From: Dipylidium caninum
Lineage: Eukaryota; Platyhelminthes; Cestoda; Cyclophyllidea; Dipylidiidae
DNA length: 64,000 nt
Assembly (NCBI GenBank): GCA_017562135.1
Contig: QEYB01000654.1
Coordinates: 1,178,001-1,242,000, forward strand
Direction of reading: 5' to 3'
In this document: piece after piece, positions 24,392 through 35,809 of the stretch
How positions within the stretch are numbered: position 1 is the first letter of the stretch
Layout of the letters: every line of letters starts with the position of its first letter
Position numbers and translations under genes: made by a program
Notes under the pieces: generated by a model
Databases searched by the model: none
What the model saw: the letters and a program-made list of their open reading frames with translations, nothing else
Told to the model about the DNA's origin: nothing

Positions 24392-24784
24392 TCACGCCGG
24401 CAAGACGAGCCCGACGCCACCGTGTGCCGGTGAGCAAACACTCGCCGCCTCCTCGACGTCTTTCCCCGCCTCCGGCACCTCCCAGTTCCCCTCTGCGGGG
24501 GGCCGCGTGGCATCGAGAGCGAATGAGAGCCAAAGAATCAGTGGAAGTAGCAAAGCGGCACCGAGATGAGGGACTGCAGAACGAAGGGTCACCGAGGAGA
24601 CGATGCTGACGGTGAAGAGGCCTATCGCTAGCGTAAATGCTATAAAAGCGAGGGCACAATTCAACTCGGATGGCGCGTCGGCCGTTTGAGGGAGTCGGAG
24701 GAGGCCTCGGGCGAGCGGAGGCGGTGCCACGCCGCGCTCCCGTGATGGCGGACGCGTCGAGGAAGGCCGTCGGGCGGCGCTCTG
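24392..24784 (-). CDS. Candidate two-transmembrane protein, unknown family
   Basis: Open on the minus strand from an ATG at about 24790 (MDQSAARRP). It encodes a basic/proline-rich N-terminus, two hydrophobic segments (CALAFIAFTLAIGLFTVSIV and LGAALLLPLILWLSFAL) separated by about ten residues, and an acidic C-terminal stretch ending at a stop. The hairpin membrane topology is clear, but the GC-rich setting makes chance ORFs common and no family was recognised. A TATA box on the opposite strand at 24641 lies inside it, so one of the two readings is probably wrong. Confidence 0.3.
   Translation of the reverse strand, partial: QSAARRPSSTRPPSRERGVAPPPLARGLLRLPQTADAPSELNCALAFIAFTLAIGLFTVSIVSSVTLRSAVPHLGAALLLPLILWLSFALDATRPPAEGNWEVPEAGKDVEEAASVCSPAHGGVGLVLPA
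24641..24648 (+). promoter_or_regulatory. Candidate TATA box
   Basis: TATAAAAG in the middle of GC-rich DNA, a textbook core-promoter match for a plus-strand transcript starting near 24670. An ATG lies at 24670, but the protein it opens is low-complexity and not convincing. Confidence 0.3.
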
Positions 24785-25344
24785 GTCCATGTTGCCGACC
24801 TCCGGTCGGCACCGGGCGACGCTCACCGCCTGGCTCGTGCGTCTCCCACAGGCGGACTGTCTCTCCCCCGTCGCCTGCTTTTCCGGGCAAATAATCTGAC
24901 CCTCATTGAAATATACTGCCTTTTTCTTTCGTTTTCGCTGCCTGCGTCTCAACAGCCGTACACCGCTGCGGAGTCGACTTACCGGCTTCCACCTGCACGC
25001 AGGCGGCCTCCTGCCATCCCGAAGAGGCTGCCGCCGGCCCGCGAGGACGGTTCTCGCGGCTCTCTGGCCGAGACGTAGGCCTTTCAAGCAGGCAGGCGAC
25101 GCCAGAGCCTCAAGGCGCACCCTAAAAATATTCCCCTCATTAATTAAATAATTAATTAATTAATTACTTGACTACGCGGCGTCGATTTTATGGACTTGGA
25201 AACCCCTCCCAGTGAGGGGAAAAAGCCCGCAATCGCCGAGGACAAAAAAAGCGTTGCCTTGTCTCCTACCAAGGTAGGACATCTGAAGGCGCTGGAGGTT
25301 GACGTGTTTGTGGTATTTGAGGAAATTCCGGCCTGTTCAATTAT

Positions 25345-25471
25345 TATTTCTAAGTGGTATCACCTCCTCGCCCGGCAATTCCTCCTCCTCCTCCTCCTCC
25401 TCCTCGTCCGCGTCCTCCTCCTCCTCACCTTCCCCTCTTCGGCCAACATTGTCGCTCTCCCGCCGGCTTAA
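25345..25471 (+). pseudogene. Decayed copy of the small FXYD-like membrane protein family
   Basis: Reading frame KWYHLLARQF, then a leucine run, then SSANIVALPPA and a stop. It lines up with the intact gene at 25882-26145 (RWYHAGIALL ... SSVNIVAYIL); shared DNA includes the TGGTATCA core, a GTCCTCCTCAC block and TCGG(C/T)CAACATTGTCGC. The membrane segment has been overwritten by a CTC trinucleotide expansion, turning it into poly-leucine. Upstream signal peptide and the HAG signature are missing. It could still be a diverged exon rather than a pseudogene. Confidence 0.4.
25380..25435. repeat. (CTC)n trinucleotide tract
   Basis: Run of CTC units broken once or twice, lying inside the decayed FXYD-like copy and encoding its leucine run. 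Confidence 0.8.
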
Positions 25472-25769
25472 ACGGTAGGCTTCACCCATCATCCGACAAA
25501 GCTGCGCCCCTCCGACAGGCGAAAGGCACGCCCGACGCCCGAGAGGCGAGTGGGTGATTTAATCACGCAAAAAAAAGGAGGACGAAAAACCTCCCATTCC
25601 CCTCGAGTGAGGGAGAGTGCAGAGAATGTTAACTCCTCGCCCACCTGAGAGGCCTGCAACCTTTTACGGGCTGCCTCTCGCCATCTTCGAAGGGGCTGGA
25701 GACGTGCTACACTCCGCATTTCGTCCCATTAAGCGTTAAATTTTACATCAATGATGACCTTGAAGGCGC

Positions 25770-25803
25770 TCGACCAATGGGGCGCGAGTTTGTCGCTGAT
25801 TGG
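25770..25803. promoter_or_regulatory. Paired CCAAT boxes upstream of the small membrane protein gene
   Basis: CGACCAATGG and CTGATTGGTCC, in opposite orientations about 20 bp apart, sit roughly 80-110 bp before the ATG at 25882. Paired CCAAT elements of this form are classic NF-Y sites in TATA-less promoters. Confidence 0.45.
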
Positions 25804-25881
25804 TCCGCTTGTCCGTCGCGCTGATCTTATTTCCCCGCGATCCCACCGGGGCGGCACATCGCCACCGCGGCTGCAGGCAGC

Positions 25882-26145
25882 ATGCGACGCGCCCTCGACC
25901 ACCTCCTCCTCGGCCTCATCCTCGCCCTCCTCGGCCTCTTCACCGTGTTGGCCGCCTGCCACACAATGGAGGAGGCGCGGACGCATCCGGAGAGGTTCAA
26001 GGAGGTGTTGGACTTGTCCCACTTCAACCGATGGTATCATGCAGGAATTGCCCTGTTAATCCTCTACGTCCTCCTCACTGGCATCACATCGTCGGTCAAC
26101 ATTGTCGCCTACATACTGGGGCATAAATCTCGCGGGACACTCTGA
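25882..26145 (+). CDS. Small single-pass membrane protein, FXYD-like family member 1
   Basis: Intronless 87-residue protein. It has a hydrophobic N-terminal segment (LLLGLILALLGLFTVLA, probably a signal peptide or anchor), an ectodomain of about 20 charged residues, the motif LDLSHFNRWYHAG, one transmembrane helix (IALLILYVLLTGITSSVNIV) and a short basic tail. The FNxxxHAG motif aligns it without gaps to the genes at 32397 and 34104, and all three are on the plus strand within 9 kb. This member lacks an FxYD motif (VLDL at that position, with the Asp kept) and is the most diverged. CCAAT boxes lie upstream. A role as an ion-pump regulator is inferred only from its paralogues. Confidence 0.6.
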   Translation: MRRALDHLLLGLILALLGLFTVLAACHTMEEARTHPERFKEVLDLSHFNRWYHAGIALLILYVLLTGITSSVNIVAYILGHKSRGTL

Positions 26146-29100
26146 TTGGTGGGTCGGATATTTTAACTCCTTTTAATGTCTGTGAAAAAAATTCTTGCTT
26201 TAAATGTGACATTTATCCGACGATGTGGGAGGCTTGTTTCTTCCCTAAAATGGGAAAAAACATCCCATTTGTCTCCCACCACTCACCCCGTTTATTTCTC
26301 TTTCTCTTGCGCCAACGCCCTCCTCATCCACGGGCGATTTCCCAGTCGCTTCTAATGCACTGCCTCTCACGCCTGCGGCCAGACAAATTCGTCTATTAGC
26401 AACTAACCCGTTAAAAAAACACAAATCCAATAGGGTTTCAGTTTAACTAAATTAAATTGTATTTAACGGATGCTAGCCAGATTGAGAAGGGAAACTTTGG
26501 CCTCCCACTGCAGCATCAGGCCGCGAAGGCGCGACTAGGAAAGGAATTTGTGACATTTAACGGCAAAATGTCAAAGTGACGGGATTCGATTACTACTGAA
26601 GCGTGTCAAACCACATTAACTCCTACTGATTAAAACAGTTTGTGTCCGCATACGACTTTGATACATTCTAGTTCGGATTTGAAGAAAGCTTAGTGCACGC
26701 GTAGACATCCGCATCTTCTTCGCCTAACAAGGAATAACTCTCCCTCGGGTGGTAACGAGGGCTTCTGGTCGGGGGAGGGGGAGGGAAAACTTTACTCAGT
26801 TTGCGTACAATTTCTTCCAATACATTAGGAATGAAAACTGGCAGTTTTGACTTGACCTGTCATTTACCATTTGTGCTCATTCCACCGTGTCAAGGAAGAA
26901 GTGACGTTCTGCACTGCCCATTACTCTGCGAGGAAATCAAAAAGTGCACTTTTAAAATAATTTAGACGCCTCGAGTAGTGTTTTTTTTGCCAAAAATTTT
27001 TAGTACTCTTTCAGGCATTGAATTTCCTTTTCCTCTGAGTCTTTTGATAAGAAACATCAGGTTTTCTTGCCGGTCTAACAGGGGGGGAGGGGGAAATTCT
27101 TCTGCTGGCAAATAAACTTTTCGTGCAGAAGTAAAATTACATTTGTTTTTAGGAGCTTTGTCATTTTATTTCCGTGGCAAGAAATGAAAATCTTTTAACT
27201 AGCCTTATGAGCACCCGTCATTTCAGTAATCGGTTGTCTGTCGCGATTTCCTCGACTTCTTTCATATTTGTCTCGTGAAAGCGACCTTCGCCACGCCCTT
27301 TCGATCAATTTAAAACAACAAACTACTAACAAATAAAGCTCTTGTTATTGGTAAATTGAAACATTTCCGGTTTGCTTGCCTAATTTATTTGAGGGTCTGA
27401 AGCTTTAATTAATTGGTTATCTTGTTTTTCCACAGTCATGACACTTATTGTTCATGATGCCAAACATTGTCGTGCATCTGCGAAGTTAGTCGCGTCCTTC
27501 TTGTACACCGTTATTTTTCTGGAAATTGGAGGGCGTCTTATGAAGGTACATGCATTTTTAATAATGGTTGTTCCGATTTAATAAACACCGATAGTAAACA
27601 GTTTTTTATCCTTGCTACTCAACTTTGTCAAAGGAACCCATGCAGAGATTCATTGGTGGTTTCGTCATTCACCTTCCGTTGCGGCTTAAAATGCAACGTT
27701 TTTGATAGCATAAAAAAATAAGGCCTCATTCCCCACGTCCACACAATGATCACCAATCACTCTTTTCAATGTGGATGTTCTCGTAGTTTTATTTGCATTT
27801 ACTATTGTCTGCCTCTGTTCCACTTCATTCATTTATAAAATCGAAGAATCTAACCTGCCACTCATTTGGTTAGGGGATTCTTTTACATACAAACCCGATA
27901 GTTGATGGATATGTCAATTTTCTTGTCTCCTAAATCTTCACAACAACAACTCTTTCACCTGGACATTTGTCAAACCGGTCTTTTGATCTTTTATTCATAT
28001 GTAAATTATGCATTTCCCTCCCCCCTCCCCCCCCCGGCGGGGGATAGAACGCCCAGTGTTACGATGCCCCAGCGGTGTACGGTGAGCGAGACGAGGCGAG
28101 ACGAGGCGAGGGCAAAAGGGGCATTAGCGGGGCGAAGGCGACTGCCTCATTATTCAGTCAACAATATTTTTTTCCTCAACTGTCCGAATCGTTGGCTCCT
28201 ATTTTTGTGTTGACCAAACCGTTTTGCATTACTCGAGAAACGTTATTTAGTAAAGCTAATAAGATTTTGCTTAAATCCTTTTTCTTGTGGTGCATTCCTG
28301 TCTCGCCGCCAATTGCTCATAGCCTTAAATGTCGCCGTCTTTTCTTGAAGCGACACAGTTAAATGGCCACTTGTTTCTCATTAATTTTGGAATTTGTTGA
28401 CATAAAAAGCGGGCATTTAACTCTCCCCATTCTCCTCTCGCTTACTCCCGAAATCCACGTAGAATTATTTGTCATTTCCTGTATTGGTCCCCTTCTCCCT
28501 GAATCCCTCAAGGCGTACGCTTGGTGGGAGGAATTTCCCCACCCACGAAAGAAAAGGCAACTCATCGAATGTATCGAGCAGACTGTATTCCTCGGGTCCT
28601 TTTAAAAATAAAGGGAAGTTTTTTCGCCATTTGATCGTCCCATGGTGAAGTGCGGTGGGTGGCGAGGCGATGAAGACGGGGGGGGTGGGAAGATGACCAC
28701 CCCCGCCCCGCCCCCACGCCCCGAACCGCAGGGCAGCTGGTTGCCCCTTCCGCGTCGAGAAGCACTCGCGAAGGCATCCAACACCAGTAAAAGAATTCAT
28801 ACTTCACCGTGGAATCGGTCTGGACTCTTCACAACAAACAGCCATGCTGATTTGGCTTCAACGTCCCATATTGAAACTCAGTGTGCCTCTTCTGAACTCG
28901 CGCAGATTTCACTCATCTTTGTGTTTTCTCACGCCAAAAATTTCCCCCTCTCGGTTGGTTGGGTCCCCAACTTTCCCCACTTGTATGGCTTTCATCGCGC
29001 CCGAGGGCCGCGCTTTCGTCCGCCGAATTCCACGCTGTTTGCAACCGCGTTCACCTCGCCAGCCGCGCGTCCGCTCCACTCGGGGGCCACGAGGGATCGT

Positions 29101-32100
29101 GACAGCCGCCCACCTCCACCCTCCCGCTCTCCTTCGTCCTTCTTTCGAGCCAGTAACTCCACTTTTCGTTGGGGTTTCTTGAGTCTCTACCACGCCGATT
29201 CTAAATTCCCTTCAAAGTTTTAATTTTCCACGAATTTTTAAGAGAAAGTAAAGTAAAATTGGGATAAAAACAGGGACAATTGTGAGCGACGAAACGTCCA
29301 GAGTGTATAGGAGAATCTGCGTGTTTCCTTTGGGATGCTCTTGCCCCTCCACGCCATTTTGCATGGCGTGGACTCAACATTGGCTTCGTAGGAGACTGCG
29401 AAGGCATGTAAAGGCCTTTTGGCACATTGGCCAACGGAGATAAGCCCATTATTTGAAGCCTACGTCCTCCCCAACAAACGTCTTTGCATAAGCGTTGGGT
29501 GGGAAGAATTGCAAAGCCACCTCCACGCCGCTGCCGCTCCCACGCTAAAACTTCCCACCGACTGTTCACCTTGTAATGAAAACCGTGAGCGGGCGAGTTA
29601 AAAGACGCTGTAAAGTGAATTTGAGTTCTAGGCAAGACGAGCGCCGAGGGCGATTGTAACTTGCAAAAGACGGACAATTAAAAGAGTGAGTTATGTGGGA
29701 AAGAAGTACAAAAGCGTGATTTAATGACGAGGTAGTTAGCGAATTCCTTCCACGCCGCAACGGATGGCCGCGTATTCATTGCTTAAGCGTTGGGCGAGGG
29801 CACCGAGTGTCTATGCTGCGTGCGTTCATTCGAAAAAAGGCATAACATTGCCATTAGAATAACTGTGAGAGCCAAAACTGGGCACAAAACGTAAAAGTGT
29901 AACAGTCGAATTGCCAAATGCATAGAAAATTGTACACCAGAAATATGCAGAACAAAGACACCTGCAAACTCAATTGCCAAAGAAATAATTTTATTATAGG
30001 TAACAGAAATGTGGGGAAAATGTTAAAGCCCACTACTCTATGTCCCCATTTTATGTCTTCGTACGCGAGGCCCTCGACATCACATTTTTCATTTGAAACG
30101 GCCGCAATTTGTCAAGGTTTTATCGCGTGCACTAATTGTAAAACCTTCAGGTCCTCTATTTTTCGTGTAAGAGAATCTTGGAAATGTTTTTATATTAATT
30201 TAACAAAAAGTTTTTTTAAACGATAACAGGACGGCTATGGGATTTTAAGTTTCTACGTATCAAACTATATTTCTTTGTATCTCCTTTCGTTTGCCAGTAA
30301 TATATTTAACTTTACCGACTAAGGAGGGTCAAATGTAGCTCTAGACCTATGCTTGTCTCTTAATTTAAATTATGTTTCTAATGCCGATTAGAAATTACTT
30401 AATAAAAAAATACAAGCAGTACAAATGCAACCCCTCTAACTCAATTTCATATCGGTTGATTAAGATCTCGAGATGGAAGTTAGCGCCAAACCATCCCCGT
30501 GGTAAGAATTTAACCATCCTTAAAAAATCTTTTGCTTCTTGCTGTTACTCACATTTCCGATATTACTCCTGCCGTATGTCATCAATCATCATTATTTTCA
30601 ATTAAACGGGGAAATCGCTAATGCTTTTTCTCCCTTCTCCAACCCTTCAACCTCACCGGTTCTCCATCCTCTGCCCGCAAGAATTCTAATCACAATGAAT
30701 GACAGTTTGATTGTGATTAATATTTCACAAGTTATATTAAAAAGGTTGAAGTGTAACAAAATATATGAAAAAGAAGTCCGCTTCCCTCGTCTTGGAATCG
30801 AATCCTTCCTCTTAATTTGCCCTCCAGTTGTATCGGAGGTAACTGAAATCCAGTCGCGATTTAAATTCATGTTAAGAATACCCTTCCTCCGCATTTACCG
30901 TGTAAAGGATGGAATGGCAAAATAGATTTGCCCTCCTCGACACCAATTTAGACCGCCTGTTGTCTCGGTGCACACCAAAGTAGGCAGTTTGTTTCCTTTT
31001 TGACGATTCTCCGCACAGCGATTCTCCATTCGTGGTGCTGACCGCCAGGCGGACTCTTCCGAGTGCGTCCGCTATCAAGCGGCAAAAGCGCGGCCACTTC
31101 GCCAAGTTTTTGCCAAACAATCATCCACAACTCCACCAATTTCAGACTTCCCACTTTTCAAATGGCATCCTCCGCCGTCATAGAGCCGACTAAGTCCGTG
31201 TGTTTCATGTCGAAATGCCTCAAAGTGGCTACGAGGAGACATGTTTTGGGTGGAAGGAGGAGGAGGCGACCAGAAGTAGGTGGAGGAGACGAGGAGGAGG
31301 AGGAGGAGGAGGCGCAGGCGGAGGCGGAGGCGGAATAAGGCGCCGAGGGAGCGACGAATTTCCTCTTACCTGGACGGGGTGGCGTCGGGCAGAGAGACGA
31401 TTTGACTCGCATGATCGTGTGCCAATTTTTTTCCCGTTCCCCGTCCGACGAGGTCGGAGTGTCCGTCTGCCCACTCTGTGTGCCTCCACTTGGCCACGCG
31501 TCTGGCGCACGCGTGCGGAGGCGGGGACCGCCTACTCAATTCTGACAAAAGTAGTATTGGTGGGGGGCGAGCAGACGACAGTCTCGACAGCGCTTTGAAG
31601 CACTGATAGTGACGGGCCCACCTCACGAGCCTCTCCGACGGGTGGAGCTGCGACTAGTGCGCCACTCGCGGCAGACTGGAGCAGCTCGGCAGCGTCCCTC
31701 CGCCACCGCCACCGCCACCGCCACCGCCACCAGGGAAAAAGCCCTCGAATCTCACTTCCTCCGCCTACTCCTCCTCCGCCCCCTCCCCCCCCCTTCCCCC
31801 CCCCCACCTGCTGATGCTGCCGGGGGCTACAGCTGCCAGCCACTCAGTCTTGCGTGGCAGGAGAAGACTGTTCCCCGCTGCTGGGACGCGCGGAGCGTGA
31901 ATGCCGCCTCGAATGCACGGCAGCGGCGAGGAGAAGAGGAGACACCATCGTGGCGTCGATCGCGTTCCTGCCTGGTGGTCGTCTTCGCTGTCGCAATCCC
32001 CACTGAGACGCAGTGCGGGCGGTTGAGCTGCCTCGTCCCGTCCCCGTGGCGGGTTGCGCAGCCGACGAGCCGACGGACTCGACGCCTCGCCTGCCGCTGC

Positions 32101-32340
32101 CAGCTTTCCGACAGGCGGTCTGTTTGACTGGCCTCCGAGAGCAGACGACGGAAGGCGGTGCCGACGGGACGCGCGCCATCGGTGCATGGAGGTCTTCCGC
32201 GAGACTCCTGACGGTCGTCGCTGGGCCGGAAGGCGGCACGTGGGACCACGTCGCGCGGTTCAACCACCTTTTGGCGGCTTCAGCGTCCTCTGAACACGTT
32301 GACATGCCGTGGCGCCTGTTCTCTGTGTCGGCCTTGACCT
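26146..32340. other. Long interval without a recognised gene
   Basis: Mostly AT-rich, with small GC islands at about 28.0-29.2 kb and from 31.2 kb on. It holds GGAGGA and CCACCG simple repeats (about 31256-31335 and 31700-31730), an 8-bp-stem hairpin CCACGCCA/TGGCGTGG at 29349-29371 and a 10-bp-stem hairpin at 30687-30719. No conserved protein was seen in any frame. Confidence 0.4.
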
Positions 32341-32352
32341 CACCCGCCAAAA

Positions 32353-32358
32353 TATAAG
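32353..32358 (+). promoter_or_regulatory. Candidate TATA box of the FXYD-like gene at 32397
   Basis: AATATAAG about 40 bp before the ATG at 32397. A start site 25-30 bp downstream would give a 5' UTR of some 15 nt and exclude upstream in-frame starts, which is why the ATG at 32397 was chosen. Confidence 0.45.
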
Positions 32359-32396
32359 TGAAAGAGGCGCGGTTTGCCGTCCTCACTCAGTCCTCC

Positions 32397-32687
32397 ATGC
32401 CGGGTGCGCGACTCTCCGCTCATCTCGTGCCGCCGCCGCTGCTGGTGCTCGGCCTCGTGGCGATGCTCTCGCCGCCGCCCTCCGCGGCGCTGACTCTCGG
32501 CGAGGCCACGCGTTTGGGCGACCCCAACTTGTTCCGCTACGATCGCGACCAATTCAACGTCGGTCTGCACGCCGGAATGGCCTGCGCTCTGGTCTTTGGC
32601 ATCCTCCTCACCGCCACCACCATGTTCTCCCTCGTCGTGCGCCAACGCCGCCGTCTGGGCAGAGTCGAGCCGCGCAGGACGCGATAA
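32397..32687 (+). CDS. Small single-pass membrane protein, FXYD-like family member 2
   Basis: Intronless 96-residue protein. Signal peptide at about residues 1-27 (ending PPPSAA), short ectodomain TLGEATRLGDPN, then LFRYDRDQFNVGLHAG, a transmembrane helix containing VFGILL, and a strongly basic tail (RQRRRLGRVEPRRTR). FRYD fits the FxYD signature; in vertebrate FXYD proteins (phospholemman, Na,K-ATPase gamma) this motif also sits just outside the membrane, followed by a Gly and an Ala-Gly in the helix and a basic tail. The Gly-to-AG spacing is about two residues shorter here, so the relationship is a resemblance, not proof. The paralogue at 34104 shares TLxEG/A, YD, FNVG(I/L)HAG and GIL in the same order. 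Confidence 0.7.
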   Translation: MPGARLSAHLVPPPLLVLGLVAMLSPPPSAALTLGEATRLGDPNLFRYDRDQFNVGLHAGMACALVFGILLTATTMFSLVVRQRRRLGRVEPRRTR

Positions 32688-33876
32688 GGCGAGTTATTCG
32701 ACTCCACACCCGTCCGCGGCTGGAAGTCGCCTTCCTCCGGCGGTTGACTGCGTGGCACGTCTGCGTCGTCGTCCTCCCCAGGGCCCCCTCGGTGGTCGCG
32801 TCGGTCCCCCAGTCAGTTTATTTACTCAAAACTTGTAATGCGCCTGTTGTGGCTAATCCGACTCTCTCTGAGGCGTCAGATTAGAGACATCCGAGGCGCG
32901 TGCGTCTAATCCCTCTGTTAAGCCGCATGGCTAGGATTCCAGCGCGAGCTGATTTTCACCTCCTTTGACGAAGGCGTTAGGTGATTTCCATGTCCTTACC
33001 CCCCCGATTAATCCAGCTAGCTTAAATACACACTTCTCTAAGCCCCATCTTTAACGCCGACTAGTTGAGGAATGATGTTTCAGTTTAGAATACGTGTCAC
33101 CTCTTGCACAACTCCAAGTAATGTCACCCGCGCCATGTCAAGGCATCTCTACTAAGCCATTCTGGCGCGGCGGTGATCTTGCTGCTTCTATGCCACTGTA
33201 TAGTGCTAAATTGGCAAAAGCTGTCCTTGAATTCCTCCTTTTAGAAAGGATGGCGAGGTAAATTGAACCGCACCCAGGGCCGTGTAGAATATTTAAAATA
33301 TGCTACTTAAATATGTTAGTAGACATTTTTAAACGGGAATAGAGGAGGTGGAGTGAGGAAGCTACAGCGGGGCGTTTGGGAACCAGAAGAAGAGGATTTC
33401 ACGAGGCCCCGCCGCATCCATTTCCGCCGTGGCAAGAAACATTTTATTATGAATAGTTTTGCCTACTTAATCACATTCTAAACTCACTCCTTGCCCAAGA
33501 AGGAGCTCACATTTATGCCGGCAATAGCTGTGCCCCCAATGCTCAGGCCCCTCATTTTCTAACTCGGCTCACTGATACTTGAGTATATTCCACGAAGCCT
33601 TCTTGTCCAGTGGGCAAATAAGGTCAGACGGATGGTCCTTCAGCACCGTAAAAATGCTCTCATACTAAATCATACATGATTGTTTGATTTTATCAAATTC
33701 GGCGTTAAAGCACCTTTTCATCGGATGCTCGCTATCAGACGCTCCTTTCGTTACTTGAGGCGACAATGCCATTCTAGCAACCTCGGCAACACCATTCCAA
33801 AATCCACTGTTTAACGGTAAACCCAAAAACAAAACCACTTTTACGCGCACTCACGCGTGACGGCTTTCTCGCCGCT

Positions 33877-33922
33877 GATTGGTCGGTGGTCAGCCAATCA
33901 CGCAGACGGGCCGACCAATGGA
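33877..33922. promoter_or_regulatory. Triple CCAAT-box cluster upstream of FXYD-like member 3
   Basis: TGATTGGTCGG, AGCCAATCACG and GACCAATGG within 46 bp, some 180-230 bp before the ATG at 34104, followed by a (CA)n tract and a pyrimidine-rich leader. The arrangement resembles that upstream of 25882, suggesting shared NF-Y-type control. Confidence 0.5.
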
Positions 33923-34103
33923 AACGCCGCATTGTACTGCCTGTCCGTCGCACGTCTCGTAACCAGCCATCTGTGCCTTCTGAAGCCAAAATCACACACA
34001 CACACACACACACACACAATCACCGCCTCCATTCCTCTCACACACTCACCCTCTCTGTCTCTCGGTCTCTCTCCGTCTCCACATCGTTCCGAGCGCATTA
34101 GCA

Positions 34104-34364
34104 ATGTCGCGCCTCCTCTCCGCTCTTTGTCTTCTCGTCATTGCCCTCTCGCACTTCGCCTCCGCTGTCACCTTGCAAGAGGGGCTGGCCGATAAGGAGA
34201 AGTATATCTTCTACGATACAACACCCTTTAACGTTGGCATACATGCTGGATTAGCATTGTTAATAACTTACGGCATTCTCGGCACGTTCACTCCCACCGT
34301 CATGATTATCACGAAGGCGTTGGAGAAACGAAGGAAACGACGCACCCGCACTATGTCCCATTAG
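34104..34364 (+). CDS. Small single-pass membrane protein, FXYD-like family member 3
   Basis: Intronless 86-residue protein. A clear signal peptide (LLSALCLLVIALSHFASA), ectodomain VTLQEGLADKEKYIFYD, then TTPFNVGIHAG, a transmembrane helix (LALLITYGILGTF ... VMII) and a basic tail KALEKRRKRRTRTMSH. Its order of elements, length and FNVGIHAG core match the gene 1.4 kb upstream, so the pair probably arose by tandem duplication. FYD replaces the full FxYD. The Lys/Arg-rich tail with Thr and Ser could be phosphorylated, as in phospholemman; that is inference. A GATAAAA sequence near 34849 could serve for polyadenylation. Confidence 0.7.
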   Translation: MSRLLSALCLLVIALSHFASAVTLQEGLADKEKYIFYDTTPFNVGIHAGLALLITYGILGTFTPTVMIITKALEKRRKRRTRTMSH

Positions 34365-35752
34365 GTCGACTCTCCACGCTGCCTACTTGCCTTCTCTTCT
34401 TTTGTGTGGGTGTGTACGGGAAAGAGAAGATTTAATTGCCTTACTCCAGTCCTCGCGGTAAGTGCGTGCGACCCGCTTGCTTCCATTACAAAAATCGATA
34501 TTCGCTTACTCGCGCGTAAGACAAAAAATCGATTTCATCGTGCGGGAATTACGAAATTCTCAACCCACCAATCACATCTCCGATTGCCGCCCCAATTGTT
34601 TTTCCCTTTACCTCTTCTCATTGTAGACTCCGTAGACGTGCTGCAAAAAAGTGCTCAAAGCCCTCTGTTAACTCGTCCAATCATTGTGCCCCGGTAACAC
34701 CCCACTCCCCTCGCTCTCTCACTTCCCATCGCCGTGTCTGTCTGTCTGTCTGCCTGTCTGTATGCGTGTGTCTACCCTTTGTCTTAGCTTAACCTACCAA
34801 CCATGCCTTCTACGATCCAACCTGTAATGATACTTCTGTCCTGTGGATAAAACTTCATTATTTAGACTCGTCTTCCATTGTCTCTTTTTTCTCCACTCAC
34901 CGCTGACGTCGAATTCGAAAATTCACCCTCGGCTCCTTTTTTGCGCAAATGCGGCGAAATAATATGCTTGGTAGAGTTTTTCACGCGAATTTCACACAGT
35001 GGCCCGGGTCTGTCAGGACGCAGTCGGTTGTTGTTGTTGTTGTTTGTTGAGGTTATTGACAAGTTGACAAAAGTTTGACCGCCAACACAACCACCCAATG
35101 GGCTTCGAGGAGTCAACTGCTCCCCGGAACCGACTTCCGCATGCTGTCCATGGGAGCTGAACAGCGTCCGCATTTGGTTCCGCGTCGCACCGAGTGGCGA
35201 TGGTGTATGTAGGTGGTTCCAGGGCGAGGCTGGAAAACGAGCAACTCGGCCTGTCGGGGGGGGGGGAGCAGACGAGCAAGAAGAGGATAAACCGCGGGAG
35301 ATGAATGGACGCGGCACAACAGAGTGCGCACTCGGACAGTGGGAGCGCGGAGGAGTGGAGGGGCAAACTGCAACGTGGATGGATGGCGGGGAAAAGGACA
35401 GCGCGGAGGAGGGACAGGCAATTGGAGCGCGGGGAGGAGGGTGTGGACGGATGCACCGGTGAGCAGTGTGGACACCAACGCCTCGTATTCTGCGGTCAAA
35501 TTAGTTAGACAGGCATGGCCGTGATGGGGCGATAAAAATCCCCCTGACAAATGGCATGGGACGATTGTCTGTGACGGGGATTTTCCATTCGATTCAATTT
35601 TTTCAAGTCTCAACTTTTTGTTTGGCTGGCAGGCGAATCCTTCGTCAAAAAGGCTCGTAATTTCGAGTTGAGGCGAGGGGTGAGGGGAAGGTCGAAGGTC
35701 ATACCATTTGGAAGCACAAGGGAGGGAGAAGTGTGCACGTCTGCACTCAAAA

Positions 35753-35782
35753 TCAGCCAATCAGCCAATCAGATTCCACGCC
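35753..35782. promoter_or_regulatory. Tandem CCAATCAG motifs
   Basis: Three back-to-back AATCAGCC-type units containing two CCAAT boxes, directly before the tandem array. It may be a promoter element, or simply the edge of the array. Confidence 0.3.
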
Positions 35783-35809
35783 GAGAAGCCGAACCCGCCG
35801 TTGGCATGG

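Noticed and set aside
32358..32396. Upstream in-frame start for FXYD-like member 2
   Set aside because: The codon at 32358 is GTG and overlaps the TATA box; the ATG at 32397 gives a normal signal peptide like that of its paralogue.
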